Shown here in pieces: positions 1 to 7,690 of a stretch of DNA of 55,028 bases. Made by a program: the position numbers and the translations under genes. The notes beneath the pieces are model-generated. The model was not told the DNA's origin, searched no databases, and saw only the letters and a program-made list of their open reading frames with translations. Position 1 is the stretch's first letter. Each line of letters opens with the position of its first letter. Source of the stretch: an uncultured Lachnospiraceae bacterium (GTDB lineage Bacteria; Bacillota; Clostridia; Lachnospirales; Lachnospiraceae); the NCBI GenBank assembly GCA_902775485.1, contig CACYMJ010000012.1, positions 1 through 55,028 of the forward strand, in the 5' to 3' direction.

Positions 1-338
1 AACTGCAATACCCGAAAGCCAAGTTCTTTACCTTTGGATAGACAATCTATTACCAGCTTCTCTCCAATATGCAACCCTCGACACTTTGAACTTACTGCAT
101 AACTTGCATTACAAATATGTCCGCATCTACCGACATTATTCGGATGCAAAATATATAAACCAACAATCTGTCCATCGTCTTCAGCGACTCCAGTATAACT
201 CTGCGATTCAAAAAACTCCCGGCCTGACACATCGTAAAGCAGATCTTCCTGAGGAAACGCTATTCCATCCTCGACAACTTCATTCCAGATTTCTATCATC
301 TTATTAATGTCTTTTTCTTCATATTTTCGAATAATCAT
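1..338 (-). CDS. GNAT family N-acetyltransferase (partial, C-terminus outside window)
   Basis: The first 112 codons of a GNAT-fold acetyltransferase, which transfers an acetyl group from acetyl-CoA to an amine; the substrate cannot be read from sequence. The protein opens MIIRKYEEKDINKMIEIWNE, a usual GNAT strand-helix start. The stretch SSKCRGLHIGEKLV fits the acetyl-CoA pyrophosphate-binding motif (R-x-x-G-x-G/A). AGGAG lies 7 nt before the chosen ATG at 338. The gene runs leftward and is cut by the window edge. Family assignment is firm, specificity unknown. Confidence 0.8.
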   Translation of the reverse strand, partial: MIIRKYEEKDINKMIEIWNEVVEDGIAFPQEDLLYDVSGREFFESQSYTGVAEDDGQIVGLYILHPNNVGRCGHICNASYAVSSKCRGLHIGEKLVIDCLSKGKELGFRVLQ

Positions 339-366
339 TCATATGCTCCTCGTCAGTTGACTGTAA

Positions 367-960
367 TTAAATCGTAATACTATCTCTGTATTTTTCAAAC
401 AGTTCGTGCGAATACTCCTTCTTCATATCCGAGTCCCTTACGATTCCCCAAAGAGACGCGGCTGCTTTCAGTCTTTTATCGAATATCTTAGTTACATCAT
501 CCGCACAAAAGTCTTTTACAAACTTATTCCATTGAAGTGCTGATTTATCATATTTGGCATATGTCTTCTTCCCATAGTAGATATCCAGGAGATCGCCAAG
601 CGTAAAAGATTCATCTCCATTTTCCTTTACAGCTTTCGCAGACGCAACCATGTCAACATTGAACTTGAACGGTCTTACACCTGTCTGCTCCGCATAGAAT
701 TCCCGAAATCTGTTGCCAAATGTAAATCCGCACTCTATAGTCAGTTCCTTTATCGTGGTCTTTGCACATTTCATTCTTCTCTTTTCAGGCAGGATTTTAT
801 CGCCGGAAAAATATGCCTTAATGACATTGTTTAGCTCAATTTTGCTTCCGCTGGCCTTAATTCCATGCTCTTTACATATTTTGATCAGCTCTTCGCGGTA
901 CCAATAATATTTACAAAATTCGTCGTAGTCTTTTATTTCGTTAAATTCCGGACGTTCCAT
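367..960 (-). CDS. SAP-motif / DUF6434-like protein
   Basis: A 197-residue soluble protein. Residues about 22-55 (LIKICKEHGIKASGSKIELN and following) form the helix-extended-loop-helix of SAP-like DNA-binding motifs. The C-terminal half has the pattern of the DUF6434 family, small cytoplasmic proteins of unknown role, with the stretch FGNRFREFYAEQTGVRPFKF. No signal peptide or membrane segment. A weak AAGGA lies about 11 nt before the ATG. A nucleic-acid role is inferred only from the SAP-like region. Confidence 0.55.
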   Translation of the reverse strand: MERPEFNEIKDYDEFCKYYWYREELIKICKEHGIKASGSKIELNNVIKAYFSGDKILPEKRRMKCAKTTIKELTIECGFTFGNRFREFYAEQTGVRPFKFNVDMVASAKAVKENGDESFTLGDLLDIYYGKKTYAKYDKSALQWNKFVKDFCADDVTKIFDKRLKAAASLWGIVRDSDMKKEYSHELFEKYRDSITI

Positions 961-990
961 CTTAGCTATATTCCTTTGATTCCAGTCTAA

Positions 991-1072
991 TCAAACAGTA
1001 ATCTCAATCTGATTTCCTTCAATACCGACTTTGCAGCTCTCACAATAGCCATGTCCCCAATCATCTTTCAGG
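991..1072 (-). pseudogene. possible C-terminal gene remnant
   Basis: Between the ACT gene and the SAP gene the minus strand reads DDWGHGYCESCKVGIEGNQI and a few more residues to a stop at 991-993. It has a CxxC pair and protein-like composition but no start codon or ribosome binding site; a stop closes the frame upstream, at the end of the ACT gene. It may be the tail of a lost gene or chance. No family recognised. Confidence 0.25.
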
Positions 1073-1441
1073 TTATCTTACGATAGAATATCCCTCAGAA
1101 TCCAAAACACTTAATGCACGTTCAAAGTTCTCTTCTTTCACCAGAATATAATCTGTATTATATGTTGATACGGCAAAAATACCTATTTTATGTTCTGCAA
1201 GTATTCCGGATAGTTTTGATAAAATACCGATCAGAGAAAAGTCAAGTATTCCCTGGATACGAAAACCTCTCCATCCATCGTCACGTTCTATCGCAACCGG
1301 CGGAGCGTCTTCTGTCCTGCAAACCAATGACACTTCTTCATCAGTTTTCCCGATAAAGTAAAAATCCTTGTTTATATCAAAATCGGAAATATCTGCCACC
1401 TTACAAACAGTCAATCTGTATGGGATTCTCTTAAGCTCCAT
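1073..1441 (-). CDS. ACT domain-containing protein
   Basis: A 122-residue protein with the two-part ACT layout of the ACT_7/CASTOR-like group. Residues 1-50 form a first beta-alpha-beta unit. Residues about 60-120 (SLIGILSKLSGILAEHKIGI, then VSTYNTDYILV and FERALSVLDSEGYSIV) form a second unit with the expected LSGILA..IGIFAVSTY motif. ACT domains bind amino acids or other small ligands and usually regulate; no enzyme is attached here. GGAGGG lies 7 nt before the ATG. Ligand unknown. Confidence 0.75.
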   Translation of the reverse strand: MELKRIPYRLTVCKVADISDFDINKDFYFIGKTDEEVSLVCRTEDAPPVAIERDDGWRGFRIQGILDFSLIGILSKLSGILAEHKIGIFAVSTYNTDYILVKEENFERALSVLDSEGYSIVR

Positions 1442-1552
1442 TATTCAACCCTCCGGCCAAAAGGAATTATATCATATATCTAATGCTGTCTGGCGCTTCC
1501 TAATATGCAGTATTTGAAATTGTCTAATAATTCACAGAATATTCACAATATT

Positions 1553-1579
1553 TTAGCACTCTCCTATTGACAGTGCTAA
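1553..1579 (+). promoter_or_regulatory. CIRCE element (HrcA operator)
   Basis: Inverted repeat TTAGCACTC, 9-nt spacer TCCTATTGA, CAGTGCTAA. It matches the CIRCE consensus (TTAGCACTC-N9-GAGTGCTAA) except one base at the inner edge of the right arm. It overlaps the -35 of the promoter for the small heat shock gene downstream, so HrcA would block RNA polymerase. hrcA itself is not in this window. Confidence 0.88.
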
Positions 1580-1595
1580 TCCGTGGGTGTATAAC
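1567..1595 (+). promoter_or_regulatory. sigma-A promoter of the hsp20 gene
   Basis: Perfect -35 TTGACA at 1567-1572, 17-nt spacer, -10 TATAAC at 1590-1595. The -35 lies inside the CIRCE operator. The predicted start of transcription leaves a leader of about 100 nt before the Hsp20 ATG at 1706. Confidence 0.82.
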
Positions 1596-1705
1596 ATAGT
1601 CAGAACAAAGGAACAGAGAAGATTCCGTAGGCAGAATCCAAACACTCCTTCCCTTGCTCATGAAACTTAAGTATATTTTAGTTTTTTGAGAAGGAGGAAT
1701 GACCT

Positions 1706-2149
1706 ATGTTATTACCGAGTTTATTTGGAGAAAGTTTATTGGATGACTGGATGGATTTTCCGGAGCTGGAGATTCCTGATATCGACAAAAAGCTGTACGG
1801 AAAACATGCTGCACACGTTATGAAGACAGATGTGCACGAAGACGAGAACGAGTATGAAGTTGATATCGATCTTCCGGGATTTAAGAAAGACGAGATCAAG
1901 CTCTCTCTTGATAACGGATACCTGTCGGTTGGTGCCGTAAAGGCAAGAGACAACGACAAGAAGAACAAAAAAGGCAAAGTCATACGTCAGGAGCGCTACA
2001 TGGGCTCTATGCAAAGAAGTTTCTATGTCGGTAAAGGCGTTACCGAAGAAGATATCAAAGCCAAGTTTGAAGACGGTGTATTGAAACTGGATATCCCGAA
2101 GAAGGAAGCAAAACTTCCCGAAAAGAAGCTCATTGCCATCGAAGGATGA
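1706..2149 (+). CDS. small heat shock protein, Hsp20/alpha-crystallin family
   Basis: A 147-residue ATP-independent holdase that keeps unfolding proteins soluble until DnaK or ClpB take over. The alpha-crystallin domain spans about residues 37-137 (MKTDVHEDENEYEVDIDLPG at its start, then GYLSVGAVK, RQERYMGSMQRSFYVG, and the A-x-x-x-x-G-V-L signature as AKFEDGVLKLDIPK). The N-terminal arm (LLPSLFGESLLDDWMDFPEL) is typical of clostridial Hsp18. AGGAGG precedes the ATG by 8 nt. Expression is predicted to be heat-inducible through HrcA, given the CIRCE element in the promoter. A hairpin terminator follows, so it is probably monocistronic. Confidence 0.95.
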   Translation: MLLPSLFGESLLDDWMDFPELEIPDIDKKLYGKHAAHVMKTDVHEDENEYEVDIDLPGFKKDEIKLSLDNGYLSVGAVKARDNDKKNKKGKVIRQERYMGSMQRSFYVGKGVTEEDIKAKFEDGVLKLDIPKKEAKLPEKKLIAIEG

Positions 2150-2170
2150 TCATACTGAGTGTTATCAACA

Positions 2171-2205
2171 GGTCCGGCCCGCATAAGCGGGTCGGATCTT
2201 TTTAT
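2171..2205 (+). terminator. rho-independent terminator after hsp20
   Basis: Twelve-bp stem GGTCCGGCCCGC / GCGGGTCGGATC with two G-U type pairs, loop ATAA, then a T run (TCTTTTTAT). It lies 21 bp after the Hsp20 stop and between convergent genes. Confidence 0.85.
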
Positions 2206-2219
2206 ATTCTACTGCATTT

Positions 2220-2696
2220 TTACGACTCATTGACGAGTTTTCCGGTCATATGCTCCAAAGTGATTTCCAGACACTGCACTCTGGGAAATGCATTGGTCAG
2301 TTCCTTTTGGATGAACTCCTCATCGTCTGTGAATTTTCCTGTTATGGCCATGCATATTGCCTTGGCCTTTTCTTCATCCTCAACAAGCTTAATCCTGCCA
2401 AAGGTGATTACACTTTTTATATTAAGTGCCCACTCGCCTTCCCTGCGATACCCTTCATCATATACACAGTAACTTACTTTATCGCAGGCTTTTACAGCGT
2501 CTATCTTATGACCTTCCTTTGCTCCATGAAAATATATCTTCCCATCCTCCTCACAATACCAGTGATTCATAGGGAGCCCATAAGGATAACCATCATCACC
2601 TATAATTGAAAGAACGCCTCTCTTGGTATTCTTCAAAATCTCAATGCACTCTGAATCTGAAATCTGCTGTTTGAATCTTCTCATTTTTCTGAACAT
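2220..2696 (-). CDS. pyridoxamine 5'-phosphate oxidase-like (NimA-type) flavin protein
   Basis: About 158 residues with a split-barrel FMN-binding fold of the PNPOx-like/NimA group. Features: R-x-x-Q-x-x-S-D-x-E at the start, RGVLSIIGDDGYPYGLPMN, YFHGAKEGHKIDAVK, and YRSVI-like strand NIKSVITFGRIKLV. Such proteins bind FMN or heme and reduce small substrates; some give nitroimidazole resistance, but that cannot be claimed here. The start at 2696 (MFRKMRRFK) is chosen because GAGGTG lies 6 nt upstream. It converges on hsp20 across the terminator. Confidence 0.82.
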   Translation of the reverse strand: MFRKMRRFKQQISDSECIEILKNTKRGVLSIIGDDGYPYGLPMNHWYCEEDGKIYFHGAKEGHKIDAVKACDKVSYCVYDEGYRREGEWALNIKSVITFGRIKLVEDEEKAKAICMAITGKFTDDEEFIQKELTNAFPRVQCLEITLEHMTGKLVNES

Positions 2697-2775
2697 AACA
2701 CACCTCACATATAAGATCAGCTAAGCCGTCAAAACAACAACTGTTAAGCTTTTTGCGTCCCAGGATCATATGATC

Positions 2776-3177
2776 TCATTCTTTCGGCATGCTGTGCTGG
2801 GCAATATAAAGATCATATGTGTTCATGATCTCGGCATTTCCCTGAAGATCGGCGTAAATATAGACAAGCGTCCATTTCTTTTCGGCTGCGTCTTTCGGGG
2901 CAACCTGGCAGAGGATACAGTAATTCCTTCCAGCCACAAGCTGGGTCGCAAGAAGGGAGACAGGCGTATAATCTCCGTCAGTAAGTTTCTCTTTTGCCGT
3001 ATCAAACGCCTTCTGGGCATCCTCGGGAAGCTCCCCCGCCTCGTGTTCCGCCATCTCCCAGCCTCCAAGGAGTGCTTCCGAAGAAGGGGCAGGTTCTGCC
3101 TTTGCCTGACCTTTGCATCCGCATAATACAACTGATATGACCAAAAAAGCTGTGTAACATAACGTTTTCTTTTTCAT
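2776..3177 (-). CDS. small lipoprotein with cystatin-like domain
   Basis: A 133-residue secreted lipoprotein. The N-terminus MKKKTLCYTAFLVISVVLCG runs into a lipobox LCGC, with lipidation expected at the second Cys. The mature part carries GGWEMAEHEAGELPEDAQKA and then QLVAGRNYCILCQV, close to the Q-x-V-x-G plus following strand of cystatin-fold proteins. AGGAGGAG precedes this ATG, so the longer upstream reading frame is not used. Its ATG overlaps the stop of the PAP2 gene (ATGA, 4 nt), so it is the last gene of a membrane operon. The cystatin assignment is motif-based; inhibitor activity is not implied. Confidence 0.68.
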   Translation of the reverse strand: MKKKTLCYTAFLVISVVLCGCKGQAKAEPAPSSEALLGGWEMAEHEAGELPEDAQKAFDTAKEKLTDGDYTPVSLLATQLVAGRNYCILCQVAPKDAAEKKWTLVYIYADLQGNAEIMNTYDLYIAQHSMPKE

Positions 3178-3704
3178 TTTCCATCTCCTCCTCTGTCTGA
3201 CTTTCTTTTTAACATATCGCATATCCTGTCTGCGGCAATTCCAAACAATATCCCCAGGACTATACCGCACAAAACATCTGTGGGGTAATGCAGGAATAAA
3301 TACATTCTGCTAAATGCGATAAGCGCTGCCACTGCAAACGCCGCTATCCCGGCTTTTTTGTACTTTACAAATATCGCTGTTGCCGCTGCAAATGCCTGGG
3401 CTGAGTGTACAGACGGAAACGACGATTCAGTCGGGCGCTCGACAAGAAGCGCGAACGCCTGGTCCAAATGACACGGTCTCGGTCTGTCAAACAGGTTCTT
3501 CAGGATAAATTGACAGAACATGCTTGTAAAAACCCAGGATACAAGTACCGCTATCCCAGTAAGCCTTGTCTTCTTCGGTATCAAAAGCACCAGGCCTATT
3601 GCGAGCCACCACTGGCCGTATGATCCCGCGATTTTTGTGACTATCAGAAAGACTGTATCGAGCAGTCCGGTTCTTGGTATTGCATATAAAAACGATAATT
3701 CCAC
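3174..3704 (-). CDS. PAP2-family membrane phosphatase
   Basis: A 176-residue integral membrane phosphatase with the three PAP2 motifs: KNLFDRPRP (K-x6-RP), PSVHSAQAF (PSxH) and SRMYLFLHYPTD (SR-x5-H-x3-D). About five membrane segments. The family dephosphorylates lipid phosphates such as undecaprenyl pyrophosphate or phosphatidate; the sequence does not decide between them. It starts at GTG with AGGAG upstream, and this GTG shares one base with the TAG stop of the HXXEE gene, which suggests translational coupling. Confidence 0.9.
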   Translation of the reverse strand: MELSFLYAIPRTGLLDTVFLIVTKIAGSYGQWWLAIGLVLLIPKKTRLTGIAVLVSWVFTSMFCQFILKNLFDRPRPCHLDQAFALLVERPTESSFPSVHSAQAFAAATAIFVKYKKAGIAAFAVAALIAFSRMYLFLHYPTDVLCGIVLGILFGIAADRICDMLKRKSDRGGDGK

Positions 3705-4219
3705 TATTTTTGTCTCCTTTCCTCATACCGGTTCATAAGCACATGCGCCAGTTTAAGATTTGCAGCCACCCCGGCAATACCTGTGATAATCCCGATCAGC
3801 GCCGCCGTGTTCATATCCTGTCTCGTACGGATGAGAAGCATGACGCTCGGCAAAAACACGAGTATCGATGTAAGAAGCGACGGGATGTACTTTTTTATTG
3901 CCAAAGACTGGAGGATATGGATGATAAGGTGAACGGTAAAGGCGATAAGACCTCCGTACCAGATGCCCATGGCCCACTGCGCCCCTGTAAGTTCTGCAAG
4001 CGCACATACAGCGATGAGAAGGATAAGTTCCTCATACACGGCAACCGCAAATGCTTCGCTTGTCATTCCACTTCTGTATGCCGAAAGCGGTTTTTCGGCT
4101 ATCGGATAGCGTTTTATTATGTCCTCCCGGTTTTTATTCATGAATTCCGGAAGCCATATGATCTCCTCCATGTCATGAAATATAAAAAGGACCGGGAATA
4201 TCCAGATATATTTATCCAT
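3704..4219 (-). CDS. HXXEE-domain integral membrane protein
   Basis: A 171-residue protein with about five hydrophobic helices. Near the N-terminus it has FHDMEEIIWLPEF, the H-x-x-E-E motif that names the family. A second conserved part is TSEAFAVAVYEELILL. The motif suggests metal binding or a membrane-embedded hydrolase, but no function is established. First gene of the HXXEE-PAP2-lipoprotein operon; the three reading frames overlap end to start. Confidence 0.82.
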   Translation of the reverse strand: MDKYIWIFPVLFIFHDMEEIIWLPEFMNKNREDIIKRYPIAEKPLSAYRSGMTSEAFAVAVYEELILLIAVCALAELTGAQWAMGIWYGGLIAFTVHLIIHILQSLAIKKYIPSLLTSILVFLPSVMLLIRTRQDMNTAALIGIITGIAGVAANLKLAHVLMNRYEERRQK

Positions 4220-4280
4220 TTATTTCCTGCCTGCCTTAATCAACATATTAGTTCCCGCTGCCCGGGATCAGTCTGTCTGC

Positions 4281-5000
4281 CTATTGTCTCCTCTTGAGCG
4301 GAAACAGTCGTATCCGGTCAAGATAAGGGGCGTATTTTTTCAGATCGGCTGTCTTAAAAGGTTTACCGTGAGCAGGATAGATAATATCAGGATCGATCTT
4401 TTGCATCACGTCCCATGTCCGTTTGTACTGCTTAAGATCCTCTATCCAGATGATCACCCGGTGTATGCTCGGAAAATCATTCATTGCAGCATCCGCGCAA
4501 AACAGCATCCCGTCTTTTAACAGCATGACCTGGTCTGCGGTATGTCCAGGAGCCTCAATAACCTGAAATGGCAGATCCATTGTCCGAAAAAGCTCGGAGT
4601 CGGTTGTAACAAGGCGGCCGGTAAACTCCTCTCTAAGCGGCGAAAAACGGTGATCGCCATGCCCGAATACCGAAAGTATTAGGCAGAACAGATATGCCAG
4701 ACGACCTGAACAGCCGCCCTCAAAGGAATTCTGGCCCCGCTTTAATCCCTCAACTGCCTTCGGATGCAGAACAACCATTGCATCCGTCATATTCAAAGCT
4801 TCATTCAGAAATCCTGCGTGATCATCATGTGCATGGGTCAAAAAAATGATCTTGATATCCTTAGAATCGATATTGGCTTTGGCCAGTTTCTTACGAAATC
4901 CGCGAAATCCATTCGCATACCCGGTATCGATCAGAACATGCCCGTCCTCTCCCGTCAAAAGATAATTATTTACCACGCGGTTTCCCAGATTTAATACCAT
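4281..5000 (-). CDS. MBL-fold metallo-hydrolase
   Basis: A 239-residue metallo-beta-lactamase-fold hydrolase. Zinc ligands are visible in THAHDDHAGF (H-x-H-x-D-H), APGHTADQV (third His), DGMLFCADAAMND (Asp) and YPAHGKPF (last His). These proteins hydrolyse lactones, thioesters or similar bonds; a soluble cytoplasmic enzyme is expected as there is no signal peptide. It sits 31 nt downstream of the TetR gene on the same strand, so it may belong to the TetR-controlled flavodoxin operon. Confidence 0.9.
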   Translation of the reverse strand: MVLNLGNRVVNNYLLTGEDGHVLIDTGYANGFRGFRKKLAKANIDSKDIKIIFLTHAHDDHAGFLNEALNMTDAMVVLHPKAVEGLKRGQNSFEGGCSGRLAYLFCLILSVFGHGDHRFSPLREEFTGRLVTTDSELFRTMDLPFQVIEAPGHTADQVMLLKDGMLFCADAAMNDFPSIHRVIIWIEDLKQYKRTWDVMQKIDPDIIYPAHGKPFKTADLKKYAPYLDRIRLFPLKRRQ

Positions 5001-5030
5001 ATATACTCACCTTCCTCAAGGATCGGATGA

Positions 5031-5651
5031 TCATATTTTTTGCAGATCTATCATATCTTTATTAACTTCAATACCTATATTACCAAGCATCATCATACCA
5101 ACATCATACATCATTCGGTAGGCCGTCTCCTTCGAAAGTTTGTAATTGTCAAAGATCATCATTACCGCCAGGCCATGGGTATATATGACTATATCCCTGA
5201 CAGCACTGCCGATCGCTTCTGCACTGATGTCGTATTGCGCAGTAAGCAGCTTACACGCATCCTCGTTAAACTGGAAGTCAAATATGCTTTTTTCGCCGAA
5301 TATTCTCTCACCTATTGTTTCATTTGTATCATCTACGTTTACGAACCTGAAAACATGAGGGTGGTCGCAGGCACCCGACAGATAGTGTTTTCCCGAAATG
5401 AAAAAAGCCTCTATGGCATTCCTTCCCTTCATTTCATCTTCCAGCGAGCCATACAATTTCATTGCAGCATATTTGAACAATTCCTTTTTCAGTTCCGTCA
5501 TGCTTCCGAACTGCCAGGAAACCGGCTGTGTGGAGCTCCCAAGTCTTAAAGCGACGGTCTTGATGGCCACGGCACCTATCCCGGATTCGTCAAGCAGTTC
5601 ATACGCTGCCTCCAATATCATTTCCCTGGTTATCTTTGTCTTTCTTCCCAT
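5031..5651 (-). CDS. TetR-family transcriptional regulator
   Basis: About 206 residues. The N-terminal helix-turn-helix region reads REMILEAAYELLDESGIGAV, then IKTVALRLGSSTQPVSWQFG; the recognition helix is SSTQPVSWQF. The remainder is the all-helical ligand domain. Start placed at MGRKTK; a TTG start 13 codons upstream (5690) is also possible and would overlap the flavodoxin gene. Third gene of a leftward operon headed by two flavodoxin-like genes; the 36-bp palindrome at 6843-6878 ahead of that operon is the likely operator for this repressor. Confidence 0.85.
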   Translation of the reverse strand: MGRKTKITREMILEAAYELLDESGIGAVAIKTVALRLGSSTQPVSWQFGSMTELKKELFKYAAMKLYGSLEDEMKGRNAIEAFFISGKHYLSGACDHPHVFRFVNVDDTNETIGERIFGEKSIFDFQFNEDACKLLTAQYDISAEAIGSAVRDIVIYTHGLAVMMIFDNYKLSKETAYRMMYDVGMMMLGNIGIEVNKDMIDLQKI

Positions 5652-5667
5652 GATCTGCCCTGCTTTT

Positions 5668-6318
5668 CTATTGATAAGGTCTGTAACCAAGAGGCCTCGT
5701 ACATCCCCAGCTGCGTGCTACCTTTGCAAACATGGTTCTTGCGACGGTCCTTTGGATGATCCGAAGCATGATCCGCAAATGCAGCGGCAGGATCTCATAT
5801 CCCGTAAATGCCTTGCATTTATCCGTATTAAATCCGGCATTTGCAGCGTATTCGCGCCCCATTTCCTTATACGGTCCGGTTACCCTATCCCTCATTTCCC
5901 CTTCAAAGAATCTTATACTGAAATTATCGCCTTTGACAAGTGTTCCCGCATATTCACAGCCAAGATATCCTGTCAGTTTTTCAAGATATGCTTCTCCACA
6001 CCGAAGCTGTATCCCTTCCGCAAACCCGCTCTGAAGTATATACGCTATCCTTGTACCGTCACCTTTGGGTGAGAGAGTTTCCAGAAATTCCATGAGCAGA
6101 CCCGGAACACATTCAACATAAAGCGGAAGAGCGATAAGGATATTGCTGTTGGAATAATATGCCTTACGTATGTCTTCCCATTGTTTTTTATCAGATATCT
6201 CATACTGCTCGTATGTGGATCCGTTTTCTTTGATTCCCTGTGTGAAACTTTCCAGGATCTTATCCGTATTGCTATGCTGCTTAACCCTGGGACTTCCGTT
6301 AATGATCAACACATGCAT
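5668..6318 (-). CDS. flavodoxin-fold NAD(P)H-dependent oxidoreductase
   Basis: A 216-residue protein. The opening MHVLIINGSPRVKQHSNTDK is the FMN phosphate-binding loop of the NADPH-dependent FMN reductase group. NILIALPLYVECVPGLLMEF is the second flavin-contact region. The C-terminus (MLRIIQRTVARTMFAKVARS) is a basic amphipathic helix. Role: two-electron reduction with FMN; the acceptor is unknown. Overlaps the upstream iron-sulfur flavoprotein gene by 13 nt. Confidence 0.82.
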   Translation of the reverse strand: MHVLIINGSPRVKQHSNTDKILESFTQGIKENGSTYEQYEISDKKQWEDIRKAYYSNSNILIALPLYVECVPGLLMEFLETLSPKGDGTRIAYILQSGFAEGIQLRCGEAYLEKLTGYLGCEYAGTLVKGDNFSIRFFEGEMRDRVTGPYKEMGREYAANAGFNTDKCKAFTGYEILPLHLRIMLRIIQRTVARTMFAKVARSWGCTRPLGYRPYQ

Positions 6319-6812
6319 GATACTGCCTCCTTTATACTGTCTGTTCCGAATACGCCAAGTGACCTGCTTTCAAAATTCAATGCTGCTCTTTCGCTCCATC
6401 TTTGAAGATATTCCCTGTCGATCTCGCCCCGATATATGATCCCTATATCCGTTCTTTGTTCATAGCGCGGCACATGACGCATCTGGTCTTTGACAAATTT
6501 TAAGTACATCGTTGCTATCGGTAGTATCCTGTCAAATATATTCTTGCCTTTATGATCTAAAAATCCGAGCGCTGTATTTGAGATCACCCATAGCTGATCC
6601 GCATGTATGATCTTTTTCAAAATCATCTCATAATCATCCTTGATCGAACATTCTCCGGGAGTCTTCAACCAGCAATAATTACACCCGATACAATGGCTTA
6701 TGTTCATTTCGGCGGTCTCGATCACCTCGGGTTTAATGCCGCTCTTTGCAGCCAACTGTTTTATTTCTCCGGTGATCGATATGTCTGAAGTGGTATTTAC
6801 GATCAGTATCAT
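6306..6812 (-). CDS. flavodoxin family protein with cysteine motif
   Basis: A 168-residue flavodoxin-fold protein (MILIVNTTSDISITGEIKQL). It has the cysteine set CIGCNYCWLKTPGEC at residues about 41-55, resembling the compact motif of archaeal and clostridial iron-sulfur flavoproteins and of CxxCxxC NAD(P)H-reductase relatives. ALGFLDHKGKNIFDR is the usual switch segment after the flavin site. First gene of the palindrome-controlled operon with the second flavodoxin, TetR and possibly the MBL hydrolase. Whether it truly binds a 4Fe-4S cluster is inference. Confidence 0.75.
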   Translation of the reverse strand: MILIVNTTSDISITGEIKQLAAKSGIKPEVIETAEMNISHCIGCNYCWLKTPGECSIKDDYEMILKKIIHADQLWVISNTALGFLDHKGKNIFDRILPIATMYLKFVKDQMRHVPRYEQRTDIGIIYRGEIDREYLQRWSERAALNFESRSLGVFGTDSIKEAVSCMC

Positions 6813-6842
6813 TCCTTTTTCTCCTTTAGTTTTACTCCGTAA

Positions 6843-6878
6843 TAATATAAACGTGTTTATATAAACACGTTTATATTA
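6843..6878. promoter_or_regulatory. 36-bp perfect palindrome, probable TetR operator
   Basis: Perfect inverted repeat with half-site TAATATAAACGTGTTTAT and no spacer. Each half itself contains AAACGTGTTT, so two dimers could bind. On the minus strand a TTGACA (complement of 6896-6901) lies upstream, and TATAAT/TAATAT, 15-17 nt further on, falls at the edge of the palindrome. A repressor here would cover the -10 and start site of the flavodoxin-TetR operon. Confidence 0.8.
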
Positions 6879-6945
6879 TATCCGTATCTTCGGATTGTCA
6901 ATATTTATTTCGTGTTTTATTTATCACTTACACCAAAACCCCAAG

Positions 6946-7665
6946 TCAGCCTTTCCAGGGTCTTGCTTTACCGATCCAGCCGTTTTCATTCCAGTACTTA
7001 TAATCAACATATTCAGGGTTTTGTTTGCCAAGGCTTGTCTGCATCATTCTTACGGCATAAAACTTTGCCTTGACCGCAAGTCCGGTATGCGCCGGTTCAT
7101 TATAATTGACGGCCCGCATTTTTCCTGCGGCACGACTCAGCTTCCTGTGGAAAGCGGCTTTTCTTTTTTCGTCAATCCTGTTCCAGTCAATATCCGCCAT
7201 CAGCCTGAAACTCACAACCCTGATTGAAGAAATGCCCCACCAGGAAAGGCTGTCCTTAATATCCTTTGCGGTGGACTTTCCACCTGCTCCGAGGCATTGT
7301 GTTATGATCACCGCTCGCTTTTTGAACATTTCCTTCGCAGGGCGGTGAGGCATCCATCGATAGCCGAAATGATCCAACATTGCCTTCATTGCACCTGTTG
7401 TATGAAAGACATAAGCAGGGGATGTGAACACCAACAAATCCGCTTCCAGCAATGACTTCTCGATCTTCTGAATATACTTGGCATCTTTGCAAAGATGCTG
7501 ATCTTTTAAGAAGCACACCGTACATCCCGAACAAAAACCGGGACAGTCCCCCGGAAGATAATACTCCGTTATTTCCGCATCATCTCTGAATTTTTCCAAA
7601 AAGATTTCTTTCATTTTGTATGTCACACCGTGTTTTTCGGTTCCATTGATAACCGTGATCTTCAT
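6946..7665 (-). CDS. flavodoxin family NAD(P)H oxidoreductase
   Basis: About 239 residues. MKITVINGTEKHGVTYKMKE is the FMN phosphate loop. CPGFCSGCTVCFLKDQHLC supplies the C-x3-C-x2-C-x2-C cluster typical of multimeric flavodoxin/iron-sulfur flavoprotein relatives. VFTSPAYVFHTTGAMKAMLD is the second flavin contact. The long C-terminus (FYAVRMMQTSLGKQ, W-rich) is typical of the Lachnospiraceae subgroup. Start chosen at GGAGGG plus ATG; a longer in-frame start exists 17 codons upstream. It runs 25 nt after the TetR gene at 7691 and is probably repressed by it. Confidence 0.82.
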   Translation of the reverse strand: MKITVINGTEKHGVTYKMKEIFLEKFRDDAEITEYYLPGDCPGFCSGCTVCFLKDQHLCKDAKYIQKIEKSLLEADLLVFTSPAYVFHTTGAMKAMLDHFGYRWMPHRPAKEMFKKRAVIITQCLGAGGKSTAKDIKDSLSWWGISSIRVVSFRLMADIDWNRIDEKRKAAFHRKLSRAAGKMRAVNYNEPAHTGLAVKAKFYAVRMMQTSLGKQNPEYVDYKYWNENGWIGKARPWKG

Positions 7666-7690
7666 AATCAAATCCCTCCGTGATTTGTTC

